Origin: Camarhynchus parvulus
Taxonomy: Eukaryota > Chordata > Aves > Passeriformes > Thraupidae
Direction of reading: 5' to 3'
Assembly (NCBI RefSeq): GCF_901933205.1
Contig: NC_044573.1
Span: 31,059,493-31,123,492 of the forward strand
Length of the DNA stretch: 64,000 bases
The notes under the pieces were generated by a model. The model was not told the origin of the DNA. It saw only the letters and a list, made by a program, of their open reading frames with translations, and made no database searches. Of this stretch, positions 1 to 14,800 are shown piece by piece. Every line of letters starts with the position of its first letter. Positions within the stretch are counted from its first letter, which is position 1. The translations under genes were made by a program, and so were the position numbers.

Positions 1-3000
1 ATCAGAGTGGGATTGGATTTTTCCAGTCTGTTGTGACTCACCAGTGAGCAACTGGGGACGTGCAGATTGTGTCTGGTGATGTTGTGACATGCATACACAC
101 ATCTGGGGAAACAATTAGATCTGTGGCTAAACTCTAACCTCAGCCTTCCTCTGTGGTCCCACACTCAACCTGGAAGCCAGAGATTGAGGGCATAGTCTGG
201 CCTTGCTGATCCCAGGTTGGGGAAACCTCCAGTTTGAGGACATTCCTGGGACAAAAGATGCTCGTTTTAGCCCTTACCAACCAGCGCCTTACAGGCACCA
301 TGAATGTTGGTGACATGATGAGAGGGGGAAGGATGCTGCTGAGGTTCAGCTCCCAAGGCTCCCAAAGATGCTACTCAGGCTCAGCTCCCACCAGACCCTG
401 TGGTGCATGTCCCCAGGGTGCACCATTCCCAGCCCCAGCTGCCCCCATCATTCTCCCCAGATCCTCAGCTCAGTGGCACATCAGGCAGGGCATTTTCCAG
501 CAGGTGTAGCCAGTTCATGCTCAGCTACAGGATACGAGTCCTCATTCCTCAGGAGAGTCCCATGCTGGACAGGCAGAGATGAAATCCTCCAAAATTTGCT
601 CATAGAAGACCTTTTCCTCTCTCCTTTGCCCTTCCATACCCTCCATCTCTCTCTCCCCACCTCTGACAGCCCTCCTGTACTCCCAAGGAGGAGGCAATGA
701 TAACAGCAGAGCTGGATAATATCACCTCTCTGATGCCCACAAAGCCTTTGGTATGTTTGCTAAGTCCTGTCTTGGGGAAGCTGCAGTCCATTCTCAGGCA
801 GGCTGACACAAGGGGGAGGGTTTCTGCTGCCTGGAGCTCTGGTAGGGAGGATTTGGATTCTCCGGACTGGGCAAGGTGTGAGCAGACTGGGCCCCTGCAG
901 ATTAATTCCAGTGGTGAGATGGGGTGCAGCTGCTAAGGAGCAGGGAGGGGGCAACTGCCCAGCTTGGCAGGGGAATCCTTCTAGATGAAGAATGGCTGTA
1001 GTTTAAAAAAGGCAAAGTTTTCCCACATTTCCCTATCAGTACATTGTCTACTCTACCTCAGTTAAGGTCAGACCCTGGGGAGCACACAGGGCACTGGACA
1101 GGCAGCAGCAGGGCAAGCCCACACACCCTCTGGCAGTATCACCATCACCCACCAGCTCGCACCAGTGAACGATCCCCCCTGGCTGCCAAAACACCACTGA
1201 TTTTTTGTGGGGAGGGCTGCTGCAGGGCCATGGGATAGATGCTACTTCCTCCCAGTTTTGCCAACAGTAAGGTCAGAGAAACCTAAATCTGTAAACAGAC
1301 CACATCCATTTTGAAAAATCTTTTCATCCTTCCTAAAAGGATATATTGAGATATCTATTCCTGTGCTGTGCATCAAAGCTAAAACCAGGTAAAATCAGGC
1401 TGGCCTGGCAAAACTTGCCCTGGCTATTATGGCTTGGCACAGCTAGGGACCTTTGGTTTGGGGGTTTCACATGATTGTCTTTCAGCAGCTCTTGAACACA
1501 CAAAACATGAATAGAGAGCTGCTCAACCTCTGCTCTCCACAGAGGAAGCAGAAGTGAGTGTTTGCAGGCTGCTTTCAGAGAAGAGAAGCCCACCCAAGCC
1601 CAGCCCTCAGCCCTCCCCTTCACTCCTTCCCAGTGAAAGGGCTTGCTGGGCCCCAGCTGTCTCTCCACCCCAGCTGCCTCTCCAGATGTTGGTCATTAAC
1701 AGGGACCAGTGTGAAGCAGAGCTGGTCTCAGGGAGCAGCCTCCCTGCACTGTTAGTGGTAGTGTGTGTGAGCGAGAGTGTGTTTGTGCAAGCCAGCCTGT
1801 GTGTGTGCAAGCGTCCATCCAAGGGCTGCAGTGACTGCTCCTGTGGCCAGAGGTGAAACGTCTTTCTTGCACACTCATGCTCTTGGCTTTTTGCTCACCC
1901 TTGCCCCCTCGTTGTTTTGTAAAGCCTCTGACTCGACAGCTGAACTCTCCGGAGGCCAGGAGCTGGAAGTGGCCCTCCTCCTGCTGTGTTCACACCCAGC
2001 ACATAGTGCTTTCTCAGTGCACAGAGGTGCCACCTTCTGATGCCATTTCTGCCGTACCCATTTGGCTCTTGTTCTTGTCAGCCCACTCAGACACACACAA
2101 AAAGCCTAGCCTAACCCATGAATCAGAAGGCCATGGGTCCTGAGGAAAATCAATCTTCAGCTTTTGTTTTCAGAGGATGGAGTGGGACCTGTTTACTCAG
2201 TGAGATGATTGAGTCATTTTTTTCTCCTTTGCACCAGTAACGGAAAACCATTTCAAAGGGAAAGGAGTGGGACCGGATCTGGCATCAGACGAAAGCTGAA
2301 TGAACCCAGACAAGAATCAAAGGCAAACAAAGCTTTTGGGTGGCTTGTCCATAATACTGATCAGTCCCAACCCAAGTTCTCTGCCACCACAATCAGGAAA
2401 AGACTCTTCATTGAGGATAAAGCTACAGCCTAGGAATCCTGGCTCCTCATCCCCTCTCCTGGCCAACCTCAACCCTCCTGCTGCTAGGATATGATTTCAG
2501 CAGTCCTGCCTTCCAGGGGCCTGCTTCACCTCTTAGGTCAATCTCCTAATGCTGGAAGGGAAGATCTGGAGTCCTGCTCTTAGTATTTGGAAGAGCTTTT
2601 GTTCCACCCACTGAACCCTGCAGGGGCTGTGGAGACACCTAGGGATAAAGCAAAAAATGGCACTAACTTTTTCCATACACATGACCCCTTCAAAACATGG
2701 ACACAGGGTCCTCAGCTCATGCCCAGCTTGATGCCAGCAGGATTTGAGGTAGAACATCTCTATCCTAGAAGGATAGAGGAAGAGTCTTTGACCCAAACTG
2801 AAAGTAAAGTAACATTGTCTCTAATATGAAGGTTTTTTTCTCCTCAAATATTTGTCTGATCTTAAAGTCTCCTCCATCTGGCATTTATGCATTGCAGCAG
2901 ATGCAGCCAGAGTGCAGCAGACACTGGGTGGCTGCTTAGGAAGATGAACAAAGACTTGTTGCCCTTCTTGCTGCAGGACCCATGGCAATCACTGCTGTTC

Positions 3001-6000
3001 AGTCATGAGGAGCAGCACCTGGAAGATAGCTGCTAGTGCTCAGAGGCTGATAGATTTAGCATTTCCAAAACTTTCTTGGCCACGGTGGGTCAGTGGTCCT
3101 AGGGGTGGCCTCAGCTCCCACATGGGCCACTTCTTGCAGCAAAAAAATAAGCAGAGATTGCAAAGCCACGGACAATGTATTTTACAAAAACCTATGTTGC
3201 TAAGCAGAGATGCAGCTGGGATTGACACCAGTTGAAGTCTCCCTCATTCCCCCTTGGCTCTGTTCCCAGATATAACAAGTTGTATTCAAGGAGCTGAGGG
3301 GTCCTGCTGCCAGATCTGCATCCAACAGAACATGCACAGGAGCAACCCATGGTCGTGTAACCCCCAGGACTGGAAATGTCATCATTGACTTCACTGGGTG
3401 CATTTCACTGCTCTCCAGAACCCCACACAGCGACTCACTGACATCATTGCTATGGGCGGGCTTGGCACAGGCAATGGGGATGAGGCCCAGACCAGCCAGC
3501 AGCCTGGGGATGGTCAGCATGGTTTCCACATTTTAGTTCTTCCTCAGAAGTCCATCTTTGCTGCTCAAAAACCTCAAGTGCCCTCTTTAATTCACCAGTG
3601 CAATAACTGTGACTGCTTCTACGTATGCAATTTCAACACACTTACAGCAAGACACCCCGGCTAAAGGAGCAACCAACTGGAAATTCTTCAGCTGATTCTG
3701 CTATAGGCAAAGGGAAATGAAATGAGTCATCCATGCAGAGCCCATCCTTTTTGTTGAGTTGGCTATGAAATACAAAGTTTTCACCACGGCTGGAATACTA
3801 CCAACAACTCACAGCAGGATTTTGGATGTACTCACATCTGTGCTTCCCCAAAGGTACCTGGACAGTAGGCAAGAGGGATGAACAAAGAAGAAAGGGAAAG
3901 GAGGAGAAGGAGAAAGAGACAGGAGGAGAGACAGCTGGATAAGCGCAATAGCAGAGCACTGCTCAAAAAATGAACAGCAGAGAAAGAATAAGGGTTGCCA
4001 TTATAAATTAACATTATAACATCCCACACTGGTCCACAGAATCCATTAAGGAGACAAGAGGCCACAAGACTCTTTCCCCCAGTAATGTTGCTTTCCATAA
4101 GGAGGTTAAAATGAGCACAGATTTAACTCTATTTGGAGCAAAATGCACACACCAAACAATGGTGTTGTCCACAAATAGCCAATGAGAGTGGCTCTGCATG
4201 TTAACACTTGAAAAACAGAGTAAAATGAAAGCTACACGTAACAAAATAAAGAGGATAAACATAATTTGGCCTAATGAGCAAAATAACTAGCTCCCCCAAT
4301 AGACCAACAAACTGATCTATGTGCACATTATCACAGAGCAAGATATGCTTGAAATGAGGAGAGATTTCATGACATTTTGGAAAGTGAGATGATGAAGGCT
4401 TACACACACAGTCTTAGTCAGGTTACTATGAACAGGGCTTTATTTTCTTATGAAAAATACCATTGGACTCATTATTGATGAAGAGGAAGATCACAGGCCT
4501 GTTATCTCAGCCAGAAGATTGCACTTCCTACACCCTAGTTTCTCCTAGTACTAGGATGTGCCATTAGGTTCAGCAAGGGAAAGTGCCAAATCTTGAATCA
4601 TCAGGACTTCCTGTTCACTCCACAGTGACTCAGAAGACATATTTCTAAATTCTATCCACTTCTTGTTTCCCTTTTCACCATTGCTGTTCATATTAGATAA
4701 GGGTAGTCAGGCAGAAAATATTACACAGGCTGATTTCTGTTACCTGGTGTGTCAAACTAAAGATCCATTTTGTCGGGTTTTTTTATTTCACTTACGTGTA
4801 CTAGTAGGCAAAAGGCTTACTAAGTAACTTTGCAGTGCATATTTTCTCTATGAGATTCATCTGGTGCAAGATGATTTCTGGTACAGATTTTTTTCTGTGT
4901 GGGAGACTGACGTGTCTGGACTGCATCTTACCTGATATTTCTCAGCAAGTTTTCTTGACTTTTTTTTTTAATTGAAAAAGAAATCAATTTACTGGAAATT
5001 AACAGCTTTGTGGAAATTTATCAAGGCTGACAGATCACATGGGTCAATATTAGGTCTGCAAGAAGGATGCAGGAGACCCAGATTCACAGTCTGCATCAAA
5101 TGGACCAGAGAGACTGATTCATTACACTGCTGTGGTTCCTCTGCCAGGATGAGGCCTGAACTCAAATCCCTCACTTAAGGAATAGTGGATGCCTTACATA
5201 ACATGAAACAGCTCCTTGGGAAGAGGGAGACCACTTCCACACAAAAAACTTGCAGGATGGGAAAAATGTCTGGGACACTAAAGACTGAGATCTTAGTCTC
5301 TGCTTCAACCCAAGCAAATATTTAAGCAGCTCTCACATAGCATCTTCAAAATACTTTGTGCCACATTGCCCACAGTACTCTGGGTGGCCACTGCAGTGAC
5401 CCGTGCCTGGCAGGTCTGACCTGAAGCCCTGCTCATCTATCCTTTCACTCTGGGGATTAGGAAGGACAGCTGAGCTGCTCCCAAAGCACATAACCAGTTG
5501 TTAAAAGAGTTGAAGCAAAGTGTGGAGCCCCTACAGGGTAGTGAATGATGACCACAGATATTGAAAGCTGTTTCACTTCATTGCTGAGAAAACAATAGGG
5601 CCTAAATCTCCTGAAAGGCTTCCACTAGCACCCCAAAAAGCAGACAGGATTTCAGGTGCTTCAGGCTTCCCACTGGAGGCCCTTCTCCTCACAGGCCACG
5701 GAGAGTCCCTGTAGGCAGCACCCAGTGGCCCCAAGCAAGTATTTTACTTCATCATCCCCCAGACCCCAATCCCTAAGCAGGTTCCTAAGCTGGTAAACAG
5801 CTGTCATCTCCACAAAAACTGAAGAACAAAAGATAGAATAAAAGCACACTGCACACCCACTCCTCTCCATGAGAAAGCACACGGTGTCTCCACACAAGTG
5901 CATGAGCGCAGCCCCCAGCGCCAACCATGCTCTGACACCACCAACAGACAATAACCCTGCCTCCCACAGCCACCACAGCCCTGCAGGCCAAGACACAAAC

Positions 6001-9000
6001 ACTAATTCCCTGGCATTTACCAAACCACCAGAAGGATGCACTGACTATGAAGCTCAGACCTCGTGTCCTTTTTCTCTACCAACCTATGCCTGGTGGTGTA
6101 GGAGGCCTCCTCTGGAGCTGGACATCAGCTGTGGGTTTATTTTTCATGAGAGGACCTCTCTGCTCACTTCAGGGCTACAGAGCTTCTGCCTGCCTGCAGG
6201 CACCCTGTGGTCAGGCACGTGTCTGCCATTGTGTGGGAAGCTTGGCTATCAGGAGAGCTTTGAAAGCTGCTCCCAGCTGCACCTTGGCAAAGCTGCTTTC
6301 TGGCAGAAGGAATTCCTCATTGCTAGCTGGTTGCCATAGGCTAAGGAAGGCTGTACCTTCCTGGTGTTCCTCCTGCTTTTCCTCCCCACTCCTGGGTGCT
6401 AGTCCTTGCCCAGCCAGCCAGCCAGCCAGCATTCCTTGCTGCTTTGCTTCAGGGGCAGTAGCTCCTGGGCTGCAGGACCAGCCCTCTTGAGTGCAGTAAA
6501 GCTCTGTGCAAGGTAGGTACCCCCTGGCTCTGCCCTCCCCAGCCAGCCCCATACTGTTCCAAATGCTCTGTTGGCAGAGTGCCTCTTGGCTCCTAAGAAA
6601 ACATCCCCTCGGGAGCTGTTCCTAATTGGTGGTTTCCTCCTCTTTCTCTTACAGCCCTGAGTTTTGCTTCCTAGCTCATATTTTATAAGGCTGTTTTTTA
6701 ATAGGCTGTGCAGGCTGCCAGACCTGAGTCTACCTTCAAACTACTGAGAAAAAAACATCCTGTCTGCAAACCAGAGGATAGACGTGGCTTTGTGTCTGGA
6801 CGTGGGCTGGGCCAGTGGGCCCATCCAGAAGCCAGTAAGAGGTCTAAACTTTGAGGTTTCAGGCCTTCAACAATTTGAGTAGAACCCAAGTATCACTGCA
6901 GCCCAAAGAACACAACCCAGGATGGTTTCCAATGTGCCATGGCATAGTGTGCATGATGGGTGTGAAGGGCAGAAACGCTCTTCATAGACTGTAAACATCC
7001 CATCATTACTACATCCTTCTTCTCCAGGGGTCACCAGCTGGGACAGGGAGCAGATGAACCTGAACACAGCCCTGTCTGAAACGCAGACAGATTTTATTGC
7101 TGCACGCCCCAGCTGCTGAGGGAGGAATGACTACACACAGGTAATTTGCCAGGACATGGCATACGCACAAGAGGAGCCTTCTGCTGCCTTCACTAGGCCA
7201 GGAATTGAAGACAGAGGCTGGCAGAAGCAGCACGGTCCCCTCCAGCTGCCTTGGTCATTTTTGTCTCTGTCCCACCCCTACCCCACCCAGTCTCCCTTAA
7301 GAACCAGGGACACCGATGTCCCCAAGGCTACTTTGGCCCTTTCCTCCTATGTGGGGATTTGTGGGGTGGTCTGGGCAGCACAGTTGGTATACTGAAGCTG
7401 AACATCCATTGCACACCAGAGGCAATTGGGCTGGCCAGCATCTTTCTCTTTGCCCTGAGAGCAAGTGCTGGCTCTGGCAGGGCTGTCACAGCAGTAGGGC
7501 CCATGTCCCTCTCCAGCCAAGCTGCCACTTGTCTGAACAGCTGAATTCCATGCTCAGGGAGTAGGCAGGGATGGAGGCACATGGCTATGGTTGATCAAAG
7601 CCACAAGTTATTATTCAAGAAGAGGCCCAGGTTGAACTGTGGTGGTAGGTGCAGTTCCAGAATCTGGAGGCAGACTGCAGTGAGAAGGAAGACAAAAAAG
7701 TCCTACACAGGCACTGACAAAATCTTCATTCCTCCTTCCCTCAGATTGTCTCCTTTGCTAGCTGCTCAGCTCCTCACCTCCAAATCCTCATCAGCTCCTG
7801 GACCTGAGCAAATCTACAAGTTATCAACCCTCACCTGCTTTTTTGCTCAGATCACCCCCTCCCACTCATTGCCCTCACCACAGGTACTTGGAAAGGTTTC
7901 TCCTCTCCAAGGAGCCCACACATGGTGTGACTGCTGAATTCCACACGTGGCTGGCAAGTCATGCGGGGATGTTTGTGCTCCCAATCCAATTTGCAGAACC
8001 AACCAACATACCATGAATTACAAGTGTCAGATATCACAGGCACATCTCCAGCTGGATTTTCCATTCACAGGGGAGGTATTGGTCCCAGAATTGGCAGCAA
8101 GTGCCTCCCAAGTGTAAGAAAGAAGGGTGACTGTCAGAGAAGGGTCACGGATTGATCCCCTGCCTCTATCCTTCCTCCTTGCTTATTTGAATATTCAGTC
8201 TGTGTCACATCTCTGAGCCTCTGACCCTATTTGCATACAAACCTCTTTGGAGATAAGGGGCAAAGGAGGGAGACCAGAGGCAGGATAGTTTCCAGAGAGA
8301 ATAGCATGCTCTCTGTTTTCCCAAGAAGAATCAGGAGCATCATGCATCCCTTCCAAGACACTGGCCTCCTTGTACTCCAGGGCGGAGCCCCACCACCAAG
8401 CCTGGACACCAGGTCACAAAGAAGGAGCTTGCAACTTAACCCTGTGAACTGCAGAGCAGGGTTTATTTAGGTGTGAGTTGTTACTAATTGCTGTGTGTAC
8501 TGCAGCAGAACAGAGGGGCTCCAGTGGAAATCATGGTTTGCAGGCAGAGACACATACACAGAAACCCATCCCTGCCTCAGAGCTTACAGACTGAGGACCA
8601 GATGCTGCTGCAAAAGGTCCCAGCAGGAAACATCAGAGGCCGCCTCAGTCCAACCTGAGTGCTCAGCTATAGGGTAACACAAGTAGGGAGAGAAAAACAC
8701 TGAGGGGAAGCAGAGTCTGTAAAAGAAAGCAGGTAAAGTACATGGCAGACTTGAGCAAAGAGATTCCCTAGCACATATCCCCAGCATCACTTATTCTTGC
8801 AACTAGAAGGCATCCTGATGAAAATGTACAAAATAATCACAAGAGAAAGGCATCTGGGTGTTGCTGCTGTCCTTGGGCACACAAGGGCAAACAAATTCTC
8901 AATTAGATGAGGAAGCAACCAGTCCAAACTTCATCAAAGTAACTGATTTCCTTCACTCATCTGGAGCAACCAGCCATGCTGAACACAAGAAGATGCAGAA

Positions 9001-11559
9001 GACAAGAATTTAGCAAACCTTACAAAAAGATTGGACAATGATGTGAATGAGAAGAAACAAAAAAGCACACTAATGATAGCTACCAACACTTTTGTAAAAT
9101 ATGCTAAAATTTATCCTCCTGATCCCAATCCCATCTCAACAGAGAGCAACCAGAAAGTGATGTTAAGAGTTGAATTGATCATGTTACATCTACCTACTGC
9201 AACGTTCTTGCACTTTCCCTGAAGCATCTGGCAAAGGCATCAGAGAAAGCATCAGATAATCAGTGACAGGATCTGGAAATAAATGGATTTTGGGGCTCGC
9301 CCAGTTTGACCATTTCAAGGTTCCAGTGTTTCCAGGGTCAAGATTGCAATCTCTATATTTGGGTATACAAAGTCCTTGCAGACACCAAGGAAGTGAAGCC
9401 ATTTAAAGTAGCATTGCCAGTATTTGTGATGGATTGTGGATCTCATTATACTGTTCCTATTTTTCCTTAAAGCTCCAGAACCTGATGACAGATGATTAGG
9501 TGAGAAACACATTATCTGCATAAGACAAGTTTCTAGTCTGTTTGTGAGTGAGGAAAATCAAAAATTGTGATACTAATGCAACGTTTTCTACACATGAAAG
9601 TTTCTTGTAGTCTTCACTGTGCATAAAAACTAAAAAATGCTATTTAAAGGTAACTTTAGGGCTCAGAAATCAAGGCAAAGAGACAACATGTTACATTTAT
9701 TCTTTTATCAAAGCTCATGATTTCACACATCACAAATTTTTGTCATCCAGCTTAAAACATCTGAGTCCTTGGGGCTTAGAATACTGAATTTAAGGCAATG
9801 CAACCTGCTGTAAGCTCCCTCATATCTCAGTTCTTTCTAGCTTCTCTCAGTTGCAGGGCAGCTCAGCAGCTCTTCAGAAGCCCTCCTCTGCAGTGTCTGC
9901 CTCCCCTCATGCTGCTCACTTCCTAGATTTCATCAGACATCATGCTGAAGTCACTGTTTTTCTTAAAGCTCCAGCTCTCAGACTCACTCAATTATGTGAA
10001 AACTTACATCATATAAGGAAATGTTCCTACTCCTTGTAGCTGACAGGAAAAGCTAGAAACAGGGCCCTACTGTAACCCAAAAGCCCAATACTGAAGGCCT
10101 GAGAAAAACACCAGTATCTTCTTAGACTACTGAGAGTTTTATGATTTGAGAGATTCAGGTCTTGGATCATGTATCTGAACTCCTTCTCCTGGCAACATTG
10201 CTCTCCCCAGCCCTTGATTTTGAATGGGTCTCTCTTGCCTCCAGCCTGATGCTATGCCATTTGCCATTCTAAATTTACACTGCTGCTTCCTAAAAAGGCT
10301 AAACTGATCCACAGCAGTATGTATTCTGGATAAAAGAAGGAAATTGATGTTCCCTTGAACACCAAAACTCAGTCCAGCTCAGGCACTAGTAGTATGTCCT
10401 CAGTACAGCCCTGAGCTTTGTCCCAGCAAATGTCACTGCTGTGTCTGCCTCCAGCTGAGCTCTGTGTCCCTCTCCCTTGGCTCATGGCACAGCATCCCCT
10501 GGCCAGGCAGCAAAAGCAGCTCTCCTCTTCCTCCTCCCCTCCATTCCTGGCTCCTCTGTCAGATTAGCAGAGGTAGCCATGAGCTGGTAAAGGTTATGAC
10601 CAGTTTTCCACTGCTGTTGTAATTTGGATCTTGTTTCAACAGCACAGCACGCTTTTGGGGATGGGCTTTTGGAACCCCAAAGGCTTTCTGACTGGAGTTG
10701 GACCTGGGGCTAGGGCATTCATAATTTGCATGGGAAACAATTTAATGTTCAAGCTCAGGCTCTGACCCAGGTTTAGCATACAGCGTGAACATGCCCACAT
10801 ACTACATTCTTGTCCTAGGGCCAACATCTTACAGCAGCATCTTGAAGGTGAATGTACACATCTCCTAAATTTGTGTAACCTGCTTAGCAAGGGGTTTCCA
10901 GTGCCTCCCTCACCCCAGTACTAGGTGTGTGAGATTTGCATGTGTGGCTGCTGCACACAGGCACAGCTTTCCAGGAAAGGTGTGTTTTCCAGCTCTTTTC
11001 TGTGCCAGTATTGCCGCCACCTGGAGATGAGAGGAATGAAGGGCTCCCAGCCATTTCCTTACCTTCATCCCTCTCCCTTTTTTCAGCCACAAAGCATCCT
11101 CCTCTATTTCAGCTGGAGGGAGAGCTGGCAGCCTCCCAGCTTCTGTGGTTACAATATCCCATGAGCGCAGCCTGTTGCAAGCCTTGCTCTGCAAAGGATG
11201 GGGCCCTTACGCTCTTGGTAAAAACACAGCTCCTGGGCACGGGGGAGGCTTTGGCAAAAGGAAGCAAACCCCACTCAGCTTACTTGCAGTCCTTCACCTT
11301 TTGGGAGGAGGCAACTTGCCCCGGGCTTTCCTGTCCATGTTAGTTTAGAATTCAAGTTGCAGATCTGCATGAATGAATGCAGGCTTGTGTGCTCAGCAGA
11401 GCCGTGCACATAAAGGAGAAGGGGCTTTGCCCATGTTTTTATGGCACTGCCCAGTGTAGGAAGGTGGGAGGGAGCTTCTACAGTGCATGTGCACGTGTGC
11501 ATTTTCATGTTGTCTGCACGTGTGTGCATGCGTATGTGCATTTCCATATTGTGTCTAAT
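1..11559. other. Gene-free flank, part 1
   Basis: No exon, RNA gene or confident transposon is recognised. Open frames reach about 156 codons near 5.9-6.5 kb, but on both strands at once, without a recognisable family and mostly from non-ATG starts, so I read them as chance. Visible low-complexity content is a purine-rich stretch near 3.88-3.95 kb and a short CCAG tandem repeat at 6409-6430. By synteny with human 6p21.1 this side should face VEGFA. No VEGFA exon or CpG-rich VEGFA promoter is seen, so the gene would lie further left. Confidence 0.6.
6409..6430. repeat. (CCAG)n short tandem repeat
   Basis: About five uninterrupted copies of a CCAG tetranucleotide are read directly. It is a minor microsatellite with no gene context. 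Confidence 0.85.
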
Positions 11560-11840
11560 AGGCTCTTTGTTTTTCCAGAGAAGAAGGAAAAGGAAATCCG
11601 CATGTAATGAATCCATTTATTTTATGGAGCTCCCCTGGAGAGGGGCCGGGGAGCATGATTTATGCAAAAAAACAGGCAGCTGCTGTTGGGAGGGGGGCAT
11701 CAATCTGGTTTTGATTTTATTTCATAAGTAGAGGTGGCCACACAAGCCAAGGCCTCATAAACTCCCCATAGAAGAGAGTGGCTCGTTGGTGTGAGGCTGT
11801 CAGAGCCTATTTGGCCATTAGTATCGAGCCACTCTCCACT
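11560..11840. promoter_or_regulatory. Candidate conserved non-coding element
   Basis: This stretch packs several homeodomain- and POU-like words into under 300 bases. There is an octamer-like ATTTATGCAAA at 11658-11668, TTTATTTTATGG near 11616 and TTTATTTCATAA near 11717, with no open frame running through. Such composition is typical of developmental enhancers, and the region upstream of MRPS18A faces VEGFA in other vertebrates. The function is inferred; conservation cannot be tested from one sequence. Confidence 0.3.
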
Positions 11841-14800
11841 GCATCTGACTAATTCCTGCCCTGTTGTTCTGCTTTCTTAAGATGTGTTTCCCTGTGTTGA
11901 GGCCTCCCATTAAAAGAGAGAGGCAGAACTGTACTGGGGCACAGAAATCTTTGTATTGAAGGGCAAAAAAGCCCTTTACAGAACATTTGCAGTTTATGTC
12001 ACAATTCAATGTACAATGTATACTAACAGGAAAACCAACAGAAAGTAACATGACTTGTATGCTACAGTGCAGTTCTTCCCTGCTGTTTATAAAAACATAG
12101 GGAGTGAGGTGTGATGGAAAGACTTCTGGGTTGGGATAAATGGCCTGGAAACTACATACCACTCGTCAGTCTTTTTTCCATCCCTGCCATTCTGCATAAC
12201 TCAATGCATATTGTAAAGACTCTGAGTGTAAAGGGACAGTGAAGAGATGCTTTAACAGGGCAGAAGTCTTCACAGATTCTGTTTTATTACGTGATTCTTC
12301 ATCAGAATAAGAATCCAATCCATGGACTTTAACCAGCAGTAGTATAAGAGAGAACTGCCCATAGCATACTCACTCACACTGTGATTGTCCCATATGACAA
12401 GAAAGTTGCATTTGGCTTCCTGATCTCCCCCAGCTGTCTGTGCAGGGCATAGCTGATATGAAAAGAATCTAACTCAGCTCTGTATTCTTCACCATAATCT
12501 CATGTATGTTCAGCAGAGGTAGGCAGGGAAGTGTACAGACAGTTCCACTATATCAGTTCAGGAAACCAAGAATGAAAACTAGTCTTTCCAGAAAACTGTC
12601 TTCAAATGCTACCATCAATTAATTATTGAACCAAATTAATAATTTTTGTATTTCACTTATTTTGTGTAACTTGGTTCCCTATAAAGAACACAGATTTTCT
12701 TGTTCTCAACACTGAATGATATTTTTAGATCACTCAGATACATGTTGTCCCTACAGAGAACAGACAACACTTGTCTGTGGACATTGAACTTTAAAAGACT
12801 TTTGCTTGGCAGAATTAAGGCCTAGTGGTGGGTCAGTGAGAAGAATTTGGAAGAAGAGGTGTGGTTCACTTACCACTCCCTAAAATGCCAAAACCACCTT
12901 GCAGAAGAAGGATTTGTTTTGACAGCTACAAAAAGGAAGGTGGATAATTTGCATGTTACACCTTTGTTGATTTTCCAGATAGTCTTTCCGTGGCTTTCTA
13001 AGAACTTCATTTGGCAACAGCTTATACATCAAGGCTGTTTATGCTGCCAGCAATACAGCCCCTGGCATCACCCTGCTCTCGCATCACCAAACATTCTGAA
13101 CCTCCTGTTCCCAAGTATCTGGCAGGAGAAAAAAAAAAAAGCTTTGAAAACATAAAGGCCAAGTATGCACTGATGTGAAATGCTGACTTTAGGAAGCAGC
13201 CACAAGGAATGGTGGGTTTTTCTTGGAACCAGTGGGATCAGGGCCTTTCCCTGAAGCCAAAAGTGGTAGGTCAATTGGGCCATCAGTTTTTAGGCTAATG
13301 AGAAAGAGCTGCTTTTACAGACCGTGCTGGAAAAAGCTCCTATAACAGAGTCTAGTCTGTGGGGAAATGGATCAGGTCATAGAACTTCCTCCAGCAGTAG
13401 CTTTCAAGCATAAAGCTTGATCCATTTCATAAGTTTATTTTGGAAAAAACCTAATTCCTTACTAAGGCTCAGAACTACTAGCCCTGTAGCAGAGAGTAAT
13501 AAAGATTAGCTGAAAGACCTCAAATTTGCAGTAAAGTGGTATCCACACTTGCTCCTTGATAATCCCCAATTCAATGATTTTACTGGTTGAGAGACAAGAC
13601 TGAGAACCAACAACCAAAGCAATGTTAAAGCCAAGTGAGTAGCTAGAAGTAAACAGATCACCTTCATTATCTCTTCTGTTTTACATTTTCCTTCCTTGTA
13701 TACAAACATAAGTGACTTAGTAGCATTGCAAAGTATATTTATAGTTAGGGAAATGTTTGAACTGATCTACCTTTTCACCTTCTGCCTGTTTTTACTTCCA
13801 CTTATCAAGTGCATGTGTTTTCAAGTCATCTTATGAATTCTACATTTTATGAAGTCTTGGTTAAATGATACTGCACCTATCCAAGTTTTTCAATGGTCCC
13901 TTCAGCTACAGTTTGTGCAACTCTTAATTTTAATGTGTTCATCTTCATACAGACCTACAGGAGAGAGAGGCACACTTATGTCCCAGTTATGGTTAAGTCC
14001 CTGACAAACTCAAAAGACTAAGGCTTGTCCCACACTGTAAAGGTCATTCAGCCAAAGAAGACTGCTGATGTAATTGTGCCAGCAAAACCTCTCATGTAGA
14101 TATCTTAAAACTGATGCAACCCTATATTGTCCTCATTTTTGTCACTGGATAAACAAGGAAATGGCCCAAGGCTGGGAAAAGAAGGCAGTAACTAATGCCC
14201 AGTCCAGCTTCTAGACATGCAGACCATATCCCCTCTAGGTTGCTCAGCCAATTTTGTTATGCAGATCACAGAGTAATTAACTTATTATTCCTCCCCTAAA
14301 ACCACACTGTTGTAGGTACTCTCTTCTTCATGAATGCAAAAGTTTATTCTTCCTATTCTCTTGGAGGTAGACTTTGGCTTCTAAAAATGTGTCCCTTAAT
14401 TGCTCACAAGAAAAACATATTGGAAAAATCACCTCATGACTTTTCAAGGTCATACAGAAAGTCTGTAGCAAAGCAGAGAATTGAGGCCAGGTGGTCTGTG
14501 TCCCCATATGGTCACCTAAGAACATGGATCAGATGAGGCATGAGAAGCAGGACAGCCTAGAAGCACCCTGAGAAAATTTGTCAGAATGTAACACAGAAAA
14601 CAGAACACAAAATAATCCGGGGAGAAAGGATCAGCTACCGCAACCAACAGACTCCAGGGCATGCTTACACATGGTGCTGCAAGGCTAGAGACATGGCTTG
14701 CTGAATACTCCACAGGATAACACTACCTACATTGGCGTGTCATGCCAGGCTATGATACCTCCTCTCTAAATGGACAGCTCTGAGCACAGTGAGAGCAAAT

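Noticed and set aside
5661..6490. Overlapping open frames of 113-156 codons on both strands
   Set aside because: They start in GC-richer sequence with few stops, mostly at non-ATG codons, have no domain or splice context, and occur on both strands at once.
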